From: Shewanella sp. GD04112
GTDB taxonomy: Bacteria; Pseudomonadota; Gammaproteobacteria; Enterobacterales; Shewanellaceae
Assembly (NCBI RefSeq): GCF_029835735.1
Contig: NZ_JAOEAL010000001.1
Span: 2,232,001 to 2,296,000 of the forward strand
Reading direction: 5' to 3'
Length of the DNA: 64,000 nucleotides
The notes below the pieces were generated by a model, which did no database searches, had not been told where the DNA came from, and worked only from the letters and a program-made list of their open reading frames with translations. Of the stretch, positions 1-6,916 are shown one piece after another (the first letter of the stretch is position 1; every line of letters begins with the position of its first letter). The position numbers were made by a program, and so were the translations under genes.

Positions 1-1012
1 AGGTAAAGGTAACTCCTATGGTTTATCTGCCCGTGGTTTAGCCTTGAAAACCGCAGATCCAGAAGGGGAAGAGTTCCCGATTTTCCGCGCATTTTGGGTT
101 GAACGTCCTTCCTACGACAGCAACCTGATCGTGGTTCATGCATTGCTCGATAGCCCAAGTGTAGCGGGTGCGTATCGCTTCTCGGTGCGTCCTGGTGACA
201 ACACCCAAATTGACGTTGAAGCGACATTATTCCCTCGCGTCGAACTCAGCAAAGTGGGTCTAGCGCCAAGTACTAGCATGTTCTTACATTCACTCAATGG
301 CCGCCATGATACCGACGACTTTAGACCCGAAGTCCACGATTCAGACGGTTTGTTAATGTTTAACGGCCGCGGTGAGCACCTATGGCGCCCACTGGCTAAC
401 CCACGCCAATTACAGGTAAGTGCATTTTCTGACAACTCGCCACAGGGTTTTGGGTTAATTCAACGTGAACGCAATTATGCCTCTTATCAAGATCTCGAAG
501 CCCACTACGAGCGTCGTCCAAGTTTGTGGATTGAACCTGTGGGTAACTGGGGACAAGGTGCGGTCGTTCTGACAGAAATTCCAACAGAATCAGAAATTCA
601 TGATAATATCGTGAGCTTCTGGAAGCCGCGTCAGCCTATTCCTGCGGGCAGCGAATATCATTTTGCTTACCGTATGAGCTGGGGCGAGGAGCCAGTGGCG
701 AAAACCAATTCTGTCGTGGTGAGTCGTACAGCCAGTGGTCGTGCCGACATCGCAAAAGCGACCCCAAGACGTTTGTTTGTCGTGGATTATCATCTTAACG
801 GCGCCATGCCCGATGAATTACCGCTCGCGAAGGTTGAGTCTTCCGGTGGGGTGATTTCAAATGTGGTTATTGCGCGTAACGCGGCCAACAATGGTTATCG
901 CCTCGCGTTTGAGTTGGAGCCAGAAGATAAGGAACTTATCGAATTACGTGCCGAACTCAAGTTCTCAACACCGCGTCAGGTTGAAACCTGGCTCTATCGC
1001 TGGACGCTTTAA
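1..1012 (+). CDS. opgG: Glucans biosynthesis protein G (OpgG/MdoG), 3' part
   Basis: This is the C-terminal part of the periplasmic protein OpgG, needed to build osmoregulated periplasmic glucans (beta-1,2 backbone with beta-1,6 branches). The frame is already open at the first bases of the window (GKGNSYGLSARGLALKTADP), so the gene starts upstream and about 335 residues are visible. The later part, with PRQLQVSAFSDNSPQGFGLI and EIPTESEIHDNIVSFWKP, is typical of the family. The stop is followed after 23 bases by opgH, the usual opgGH operon order. Identity is firm from family sequence and neighbour; the start and signal peptide are not visible. Confidence 0.93.
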   Translation, partial: GKGNSYGLSARGLALKTADPEGEEFPIFRAFWVERPSYDSNLIVVHALLDSPSVAGAYRFSVRPGDNTQIDVEATLFPRVELSKVGLAPSTSMFLHSLNGRHDTDDFRPEVHDSDGLLMFNGRGEHLWRPLANPRQLQVSAFSDNSPQGFGLIQRERNYASYQDLEAHYERRPSLWIEPVGNWGQGAVVLTEIPTESEIHDNIVSFWKPRQPIPAGSEYHFAYRMSWGEEPVAKTNSVVVSRTASGRADIAKATPRRLFVVDYHLNGAMPDELPLAKVESSGGVISNVVIARNAANNGYRLAFELEPEDKELIELRAELKFSTPRQVETWLYRWTL

Positions 1013-1035
1013 GGTCCATGACGGAGCGACATAAT

Positions 1036-3219
1036 ATGACTGTATCCGAGAATTCGGTTCTTGAGACTGAAGTGCTCGTGGGTGGTAGCGCCATGCCTAA
1101 TGAAAGGCCTGGCGCAATGGAACCCCAAAGCTTAAGCCAAATGCCTGAAGGATTTCCGCGTCGTAGCACCGTTGCCAATGGTGTACGTTCTAAGGTATCC
1201 CGTCGATTCTTTGTCGTGGGCGGAGCTCTGGCGCTGTCTGCTTTTGCTATCTACGAAATGGGCGCTGTATTCAGTATCGGAGGGATCACTCCCCTCGAAT
1301 ATCTGATGTTGGCGCTGTTTGCGATTAATTTCTGCTGGATTGCCTTGGCGTTTTGTAGTGGTATCGCAGGCTTCTTCATGTTGCTGAAAAAGCCCAAGCC
1401 AAACGAGCTTGAACAGACTGAGCTACATACCCGCACCGCGATTTTGATGCCAACCTATAACGAGTCGCCTGATCGGGTGTTCTCCGCGGTATCAGTGATG
1501 GCGGAAGCCTTATCCCAAACGGGGCATGGCCATGCATTCGATTGGTTTATCTTAAGTGATACCACAGATCCTGAAATCGCCCTGTTAGAAGAACAGGCGT
1601 TTTTAGTGCTACGCCAAGAAACCCATAAACATTCTCGCGTGTATTACCGCCGCCGTCGTAAGAACGTGGCGCGTAAAGCGGGTAACGTGGCGGATTTCTG
1701 CCGCCGATGGGGCTCTCGCTACGATCACTTATTGGTGCTGGACGCTGACAGTTTGATGGAGTCATCGACCATCACTGGCTTAGCACAACGTATGCAGGCC
1801 GATCCTGACGCCGGACTTATCCAGACGATTCCATCGCTCATCAATGGCACCACCTTAATGGCGCGTCTGCAGCAGTTTGCGGCGCGTATTTATGGTCCTG
1901 TGATTGGTACGGGGCTTGGTTGGTGGGTACAAAAAGAAGGTAACTTCTGGGGCCATAACGCTATTATTCGTACCGAAGCCTTTATGGGCGCAGCAGGTCT
2001 ACCAAACCTTAAGGGTAAACCGCCATTTGGTGGTCATATCCTAAGCCATGACTTTGTCGAAGCGGCGCTGATTCGCCGTGCGGGCTGGAGTGTGGTCATT
2101 GCCTACGACTTACCCGGCTCTTATGAAGAATGTCCGCCATCTATTGTCGATTTAGCCGTGCGCGATCGCCGTTGGTGTCAAGGTAACTTACAGCATTCCC
2201 GTATTCTGCCAACTAAAGGTTTGCACTGGGTCAGCCGTTTGCACTTAATGACGGGCATTATGGCGTATCTGTCATCGCCATTCTGGTTGTTATTGATTCT
2301 GACTGGTTTGATGCTCGCGTTGCAGGCACACTTTATTCGTCCTGAGTATTTTACCGACCAATTCTCGCTGTTCCCGACATGGCCAATCATGGACTCGGAT
2401 AGGGCATTAAGATTGTTCTATATCACTATGGGCGTGTTGTTTGGACCTAAGATTTTCGGCGTATTATTGCTGCTAAAAGATGGAAATTTTGCCCGCAGTG
2501 TCGGTGGTCGCATCAAGGCGATTTTGAGCGTGATCTTTGAGGTGATCCTCTCTGCGCTAATCGCACCTATCATGATGTTTATCCACTGCGGTGCGGTGAT
2601 GTCGATTCTGATGGGGCGTGACAGTGGCTGGTCTCCACAGCGCCGTGACGATGGCAGCATGCCTTGGTTAACCCTGATCTATCGCCACCGCTGGCATATG
2701 CTGGCGGGCGTGATGTTAGGTTATGCGGCGATTTTGGACTCCTTAACATTGCTTGCGTGGATGAGCCCCGCCTTGATTGGTCTGTGGTTAGCCGTGCCGA
2801 TTTCGGCGTGGACGGGGTCAATCAAAATTGGTGAGTTCTTTAAACGCATTGGCATTTTGGCCACGCCAGAGGAGCGTAATCCTGCGCCTATCTGTATTCG
2901 TGCTCAAGAGGCACGTGCCGCTTATCAGGCGCATATCGAGCAGCCTTGGACATTAGCGCAAGTGTTAAAAGATCCAGCGTTAATGGAACTGCATTTAGCT
3001 ATGGTTGATAAGCAGCCACTGCGTGCGGCGGGTACACCCATTGAACCGGTTGAAGCTATTGTGCACGTAAAAGTGCATGAAGCGCAGTGCCAACAGAGTG
3101 CCTTGGCGTTATTTAACCGTCAGGAGATGGCGCTGGTGCTAGCCAATCCGCTGATGCTGCGAAGCTTGCAAAAGCTGCCAGAGCAGTTTGTGCCAGAAGA
3201 CTTGGTCTCTTTCTGCTAG
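1036..3219 (+). CDS. opgH: Glucans biosynthesis glucosyltransferase H (OpgH/MdoH)
   Basis: Inner-membrane family-2 glucosyltransferase that polymerises glucose from UDP-glucose into the periplasmic glucan backbone and works with OpgG. The 727-aa product has two N-terminal membrane segments, then a cytoplasmic GT2 domain with ILMPTYNES near residue 135, the VLDADSLM aspartate motif near 235, SHDFVEAALIRRAGW and the RRWCQGNLQH motif, followed by a cluster of C-terminal membrane segments. An ATG at 1018 is in frame, but its only Shine-Dalgarno-like bases lie too close. GGAG at 1023-1026 is nine bases before the ATG at 1036, so that start is preferred. It is downstream of opgG in the same operon and is followed by a terminator hairpin. 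Confidence 0.93.
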   Translation: MTVSENSVLETEVLVGGSAMPNERPGAMEPQSLSQMPEGFPRRSTVANGVRSKVSRRFFVVGGALALSAFAIYEMGAVFSIGGITPLEYLMLALFAINFCWIALAFCSGIAGFFMLLKKPKPNELEQTELHTRTAILMPTYNESPDRVFSAVSVMAEALSQTGHGHAFDWFILSDTTDPEIALLEEQAFLVLRQETHKHSRVYYRRRRKNVARKAGNVADFCRRWGSRYDHLLVLDADSLMESSTITGLAQRMQADPDAGLIQTIPSLINGTTLMARLQQFAARIYGPVIGTGLGWWVQKEGNFWGHNAIIRTEAFMGAAGLPNLKGKPPFGGHILSHDFVEAALIRRAGWSVVIAYDLPGSYEECPPSIVDLAVRDRRWCQGNLQHSRILPTKGLHWVSRLHLMTGIMAYLSSPFWLLLILTGLMLALQAHFIRPEYFTDQFSLFPTWPIMDSDRALRLFYITMGVLFGPKIFGVLLLLKDGNFARSVGGRIKAILSVIFEVILSALIAPIMMFIHCGAVMSILMGRDSGWSPQRRDDGSMPWLTLIYRHRWHMLAGVMLGYAAILDSLTLLAWMSPALIGLWLAVPISAWTGSIKIGEFFKRIGILATPEERNPAPICIRAQEARAAYQAHIEQPWTLAQVLKDPALMELHLAMVDKQPLRAAGTPIEPVEAIVHVKVHEAQCQQSALALFNRQEMALVLANPLMLRSLQKLPEQFVPEDLVSFC

Positions 3220-3284
3220 GTAACACGTTTTTAGGGTAATAATTCACCTCGCTTAATGGGCTTAATTGTTGTCAAATAATTGAA

Positions 3285-3316
3285 ATGCCACTGACGTCTG
3301 TCAGTGGCATTTTTGT
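3285..3316 (+). terminator. Rho-independent terminator after opgGH
   Basis: A perfect 11-bp stem (ATGCCACTGAC pairing with GTCAGTGGCAT, four-base loop) is followed by TTTTGTTTT. It lies 65 bases after the opgH stop and ends the opgGH transcript. Confidence 0.85.
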
Positions 3317-3449
3317 TTTATCCCTTTGCTCGCCTGCATTTCGGCAACGGCTTCAGCTATAGTGAACACAGATTACTGGTGAATTGAGTGTCGATGTTTG
3401 CACTTGCGGTAATTTTACGGTCAAGAATCTGCTGTGACAGGGGACGTTT

Positions 3450-5150
3450 ATGATGCCTGTGAGTCGATTAACGCTAAATCCTAATACATCCAACCGCAGC
3501 TTTAGTTCACTTAAGCGCTGGCCACTCGGTGCATTGTTGATGGGACTTTCGCTTGCAGTCATAGAATCCTATGCCGCCGAACCACTGGTAACAGCACCTT
3601 TAAGCGTTGAAGCAGAAAGGGTTGAACAGCCCGCTCTTACGCCCTCCGCTGAAGTCGCTGACCCAGACACTGCAGTTGAGCAAATTCTAGGGCAAACCTT
3701 ACTCTTGAGTCTTGCCGATGTTAGCCCGGTTTTTAGCGCCAATTATCAACAGTTGATCCAGTGGCAACATAGGGCGCTGAATAACGAGGAGCAATTGAAG
3801 CTTCGCCAAATGCAGCTGCAATTGGATAACTATTGGCAGTATCTTGATGCCCAAGCTGAATGCACTGCGCCATGCCTATCGGCAGCACTGATCCCTAAGG
3901 ATACGTATTTTCGCGCTGTGGTCCTCAAGTTGAAGCAATTGATGGCGTTAGCGGAATCCTCTTCGTGGGAGACACTCATCCTTGAAGATAAGCTCAGTCC
4001 AGGGCAAGAGAGCCCGCTCATTGCGCCGATTGCACAGCGCCTTTTCCTATTAGGTTTTCTAGCAGAGATGCCTAGCACGGCTTCCGAGTCTGTAGCCGAT
4101 GAAGCAGCTTTGCCAGTATCTGAACTAGGATCTAAGCCAGTCATTAAGTCAGACATTGATCCAAACATTGAGTCAGACCGAATTTCACCAAACGCAACAA
4201 CTTATGCTGGAACGGTTGCACGGACTGAGCAGGCTGCAACTGATAACAATTCCATGCCTTATGATGATGAACTGGTTCGCGCGATCAAAAACTTTCAAAC
4301 CCAGCATGGCTTACAGGCGGATGGGGTGATAGGTAAACAAACCCTGTATTGGCTTAATCAATCTCCCTATGCTCGGGCAAAGCTGCTGGCGAAAAATACC
4401 CTTAGGCAGCAGCTTTTTACTCGCACCTTACCTGCAAGCTATCTGGTGATAAACATCCCTGCATTTGAGCTGCAATTCGTCGAAGCGGGGAAGGTGATCC
4501 TTAATTCAAAAGTGATAGTAGGCAAAGCATCGCGGCCAACACCGCTGCTAAGTAGTCATATCTCCAGCGTGGTGCTCAATCCACCGTGGCGCGTACCGCG
4601 CACCATAGTGCGGCGCGATATCATGCCCCATATACGCCAAGATGGTCATTACCTGCAGGACCGCGGGTTTGATGTTTACGACTATGACGGCGCGCGAGTC
4701 GAACATTCGCCGCAGGAGTGGCAAGAGTTAGCGTCCAGCCATTTTCCCTATCGTTTAGTGCAACGCCCCGGGGCGAAAAACGCCTTAGGTCGATATAAAT
4801 TTCATTTCGACAACAGTTTTAGTGTGTATTTGCACGGAACTTCTGAGCCAAGTCTCTTTAAAAAGACCGATAGGGCCTTATCATCGGGTTGCATTCGGGT
4901 TGAAAAGGTCGAGGAGCTGGCCCGCTGGTTTCAAACTCACTTAGTTAAAGATACGCGCCTTTGGGACAAATTAACGCCTAATACCACTCAATCCCAATGG
5001 TTTGCGCTGTCAGATACCATGCCTGTCTACACGGTTTATTGGACAGCATGGCTTGATGATGCTGGGCAAATTCAATATCGCAATGATATTTATCACTTAG
5101 AAGTTGAGTTTACCCAGGCGGTGCCTGCAGCAATTTTTTACATTCTATAA
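3450..5150 (+). CDS. L,D-transpeptidase, YcbB/LdtD type
   Basis: Periplasmic L,D-transpeptidase of the YcbB (LdtD) group, which forms 3-3 cross-links between meso-diaminopimelate residues of peptidoglycan. The 566-aa product starts with a signal peptide or anchor ending near SYAAEP (residue 45). It has a long variable region, a peptidoglycan-binding domain (FQTQHGLQADGVIGKQTL, about 280-300) and a YkuD catalytic domain. The catalytic motif is visible as YLHGT near 461 and SSGCIRV with the cysteine near 480. PWRVPRTIVRRDIMP is typical of the YcbB subgroup. ATG at 3450 follows GGGGAC. The next gene is YcbK-like, the same pairing as ycbB-ycbK in E. coli. The 230-base upstream gap holds the opgH terminator. 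Confidence 0.9.
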   Translation: MMPVSRLTLNPNTSNRSFSSLKRWPLGALLMGLSLAVIESYAAEPLVTAPLSVEAERVEQPALTPSAEVADPDTAVEQILGQTLLLSLADVSPVFSANYQQLIQWQHRALNNEEQLKLRQMQLQLDNYWQYLDAQAECTAPCLSAALIPKDTYFRAVVLKLKQLMALAESSSWETLILEDKLSPGQESPLIAPIAQRLFLLGFLAEMPSTASESVADEAALPVSELGSKPVIKSDIDPNIESDRISPNATTYAGTVARTEQAATDNNSMPYDDELVRAIKNFQTQHGLQADGVIGKQTLYWLNQSPYARAKLLAKNTLRQQLFTRTLPASYLVINIPAFELQFVEAGKVILNSKVIVGKASRPTPLLSSHISSVVLNPPWRVPRTIVRRDIMPHIRQDGHYLQDRGFDVYDYDGARVEHSPQEWQELASSHFPYRLVQRPGAKNALGRYKFHFDNSFSVYLHGTSEPSLFKKTDRALSSGCIRVEKVEELARWFQTHLVKDTRLWDKLTPNTTQSQWFALSDTMPVYTVYWTAWLDDAGQIQYRNDIYHLEVEFTQAVPAAIFYIL

Positions 5151-5273
5151 CGACCTGAACTTTTAAGAGATTTTGAAATCTGAAATCTTGTGAGCCAGTC
5201 AAGGCTTGATCTGAATGGCGATTCAGTATAATTTGCGGTTTTAGTGTCCAAAAAACGAACAAAAGGTGATGAT

Positions 5274-5822
5274 GTGACGTTACTTTGTCCTGCCCGTAGG
5301 CAGTTGTTGTTAGGCCTCAGTGGTGTGGCATTGTGTTCTTTAATTCCTTCTAAAGCGTTTGCAAGTCGGTCGACCAAAGGGGTTCGCGATCTCAGCCTCT
5401 ACAATCGCCACACGGGCGAGCATAACAATGGCAGTTATTGGATTGACGGCCATTACCAGAGCGAAGTGTTGAATGATTTTAGTCACTTGCTGCGGGATCA
5501 TCGCCAGAATGTGGCGGCGCCCATGGATAAACGCTTATTCGATCTGCTTTACACCCTCAAGAGCACCCTCAATACGGAGAATGAGATCCATGTGATTTCT
5601 GGTTATCGTTCGCCCAAGACTAACGCCATGTTGGCGGGTAAGAGCAGTGGGGTGGCAAAGAAAAGTTATCACATGCAAGGCATGGCAATGGACATCGCTA
5701 TCCCGGGTGTGAACCTAAAGACCCTTCGTGATGCGGCGTTATCGCTTAAATTAGGAGGAGTGGGTTATTACCCTAAGTCAGGTTTTGTGCATGTTGACTG
5801 TGGCCCAGTCCGCCACTGGTAG
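5274..5822 (+). CDS. YcbK/DUF882 family peptidase-like protein (M15-type), Tat substrate
   Basis: A 182-aa exported protein of the DUF882/YcbK family, related to M15 zinc D-Ala-D-Ala peptidases and likely active on peptidoglycan. The N-terminus has a twin-arginine type signal (RRQLLLGLSGVALCSLIPSKAFA). The mature part has HVISGYRSPKTNAML, then SYHMQGMAMDIAI with the H...D zinc-ligand pattern, and FVHVDCGPVRHW with the third ligand at the end. An earlier in-frame GTG at 5244 exists, but AAGG at 5263-5266 is seven bases before the GTG at 5274, so that start is preferred. It follows the L,D-transpeptidase by 123 bases, and its last 50 bases overlap a convergent gene. Confidence 0.85.
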   Translation: MTLLCPARRQLLLGLSGVALCSLIPSKAFASRSTKGVRDLSLYNRHTGEHNNGSYWIDGHYQSEVLNDFSHLLRDHRQNVAAPMDKRLFDLLYTLKSTLNTENEIHVISGYRSPKTNAMLAGKSSGVAKKSYHMQGMAMDIAIPGVNLKTLRDAALSLKLGGVGYYPKSGFVHVDCGPVRHW

Positions 5823-6207
5823 TCTTATCGTTTTGCACTGAGAGCTGCTGATAAAACTGCAGCTCGAGTGCTTGAATATCCTGCAAATAATGTTTTAACA
5901 GCGGCAAAAAGAGTTGCCCAAGCTTGTTCATTTCCCGGTGTTGTTGCCAGTCGTTCACATGCTGATTGAGGCACTGTGAAAACTTAAATTGCCTGAGTCG
6001 TTGGCCTTCAACCGCGGATGATTCACAAAGCTGCATCAACATCAGTAAGCTACGATTTTTTTGTTGAGTGCAGGCGAGCAGTTCTAACAGTTTCAATTCG
6101 ATCGTGGTCTGCTGATAGGGTACAGTTTCGATAAGTGAGACGAGTTCACGGGCTAATTGGCATGAAAGACGATTTTCTTGTTGCAATAAATACAGCTCGT
6201 GACGCAT
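5773..6207 (-). CDS. Hypothetical protein, probably helical and cytoplasmic
   Basis: Unrecognised 144-aa protein starting MRHELYLLQQENRLSCQLARELV. It is rich in Gln, Leu and His, has no signal peptide or membrane segment, and reads as a bundle of amphipathic helices. The ATG at 6207 is used; a TTG three codons upstream (6216) is also possible and neither has a clear Shine-Dalgarno. Its last 50 bases overlap the 3' end of the YcbK-like gene on the other strand. No shadow effect explains the uninterrupted frame outside that overlap. Its upstream region carries a perfect FNR-type box about 90 bases from the start. Function unknown; existence fairly likely. Confidence 0.62.
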   Translation of the reverse strand: MRHELYLLQQENRLSCQLARELVSLIETVPYQQTTIELKLLELLACTQQKNRSLLMLMQLCESSAVEGQRLRQFKFSQCLNQHVNDWQQHREMNKLGQLFLPLLKHYLQDIQALELQFYQQLSVQNDKTTSGGLGHSQHAQNLT

Positions 6208-6268
6208 GTTTGACAAGACTAAAGTGACAAAATTTGCCCGAGCTTAGCAGGCATCGACTGGCTTAAGT

Positions 6269-6284
6269 GTGATCAAGATCGCGG
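6269..6284. promoter_or_regulatory. CRP-like half-conserved site
   Basis: TGTGATCAAGATCGCG matches the CRP pattern TGTGAT-N4-ATCACA in the left arm and in ATC of the right arm, with two mismatches. It sits six bases from an FNR-type box in the divergent region between the 5773-6207 gene and rplY. Confidence 0.35.
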
Positions 6285-6289
6285 GTTTT

Positions 6290-6303
6290 TTGATTCAGAT
6301 CAA
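6290..6303. promoter_or_regulatory. FNR/EtrA-type box, perfect consensus
   Basis: TTGATTCAGATCAA is an exact match to TTGAT-N4-ATCAA, the site of FNR (EtrA in Shewanella). Its centre is about 90 bases before the minus-strand gene start at 6207 and about 225 bases before rplY, so the minus-strand gene is the more likely target. Binding is inferred from the match only. Confidence 0.55.
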
Positions 6304-6417
6304 AGCCGCTTCGGCTATTTAACAGGCTACAAACAAGTTTTCCAATTCAATAAATACTCTTTGTGATTTATAACGATAGCCGCTCGGTATCATTCAGGTT
6401 TAAGAGTGGGGCTGTTC

Positions 6418-6446
6418 TTGTACCTGCTGAGTAACTGTGTTAGTAT
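6418..6446 (+). promoter_or_regulatory. Putative sigma-70 promoter of rplY
   Basis: TTGTAC (6418-6423) and TAGTAT (6441-6446) are separated by exactly 17 bases. They lie about 75 bases before the rplY start, which would give a leader of roughly 65 bases. Confidence 0.5.
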
Positions 6447-6463
6447 GCGCGCGCTTTATATGA

Positions 6464-6495
6464 GTCACCATTGGTCGAAAATGGTGACGGTTTTT
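6464..6495 (+). promoter_or_regulatory. rplY leader hairpin (possible autoregulatory or attenuator element)
   Basis: A 9-bp perfect stem (GTCACCATT at 6464-6472 with AATGGTGAC at 6480-6488, seven-base loop) is followed by GGTTTTT, just 25 bases before the rplY start codon. The shape suits leader-mediated control, and autogenous regulation of rplY through its leader is known in E. coli. Whether this hairpin does it is an inference. Confidence 0.45.
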
Positions 6496-6519
6496 ACTCT
6501 AAATTTAAGTGAGAAACAC

Positions 6520-6807
6520 ATGTCTTACACTATCCAAGCACAAACCCGCACTGAAATAGGGAAAGGTTCGAGCCGCCGCCTACGTCATGCAGGTAAAGTT
6601 CCTGCTGTTATCTACGGCGCAGGCAAAGAGCCAGTTTCTATTGTTTTTGATCACAAAGACATCATCAACATTCAAACTAACGAAGACTTCTACACTTCTG
6701 TTGTGACTATCGTTTTAGATGGCAAAGAAGTAGGTGTTCGTGCACAAGCTATGCAACGTCACGCGTTCAAGCCAATGATCGAGCACGTTGACTTCGTTTA
6801 CGCTTAA
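6520..6807 (+). CDS. rplY: 50S ribosomal protein L25
   Basis: Short-form ribosomal protein L25 (95 aa; E. coli has 94), which binds loop E of 5S rRNA. MSYTIQAQTRTEIGKGSSRRLRHAGKVPAVIYGAG and the C-terminal MQRHAFKPMIEHVDFVYA are diagnostic. The open frame extends upstream to 6406, but the family start is the ATG at 6520 preceded by AAGTGAG; a longer form would read through the leader hairpin. It is monocistronic, with its own promoter and a terminator 16 bases after the stop. Confidence 0.97.
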   Translation: MSYTIQAQTRTEIGKGSSRRLRHAGKVPAVIYGAGKEPVSIVFDHKDIINIQTNEDFYTSVVTIVLDGKEVGVRAQAMQRHAFKPMIEHVDFVYA

Positions 6808-6822
6808 TCGCGTGATTGAAGC

Positions 6823-6850
6823 AAAAAAGCGCCTATAGGGCGCTTTTTTT
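6823..6850 (+). terminator. Rho-independent terminator of rplY
   Basis: AAAAAAGCGCC, loop TATA, then GGCGCTTTTTTT: GC-rich stem with a run of seven T. The A-run on the left means it can also work for the convergent tamB transcript. Confidence 0.9.
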
Positions 6851-6916
6851 GTGGCTGTTTTTTAACGAACAAGAACATAAAATTATCCCCGCGCAACCTA
6901 ACTACGCGGGGGAGCA

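Noticed and set aside
1018..1035. ATG at 1018 as opgH start
   Set aside because: No usable Shine-Dalgarno at a proper distance; the ATG at 1036 has GGAG nine bases upstream.
6406..6519. Longer L25 starting at 6406
   Set aside because: The extension would translate the promoter and leader hairpin and has no similarity to L25, which is 94-95 aa in this group.
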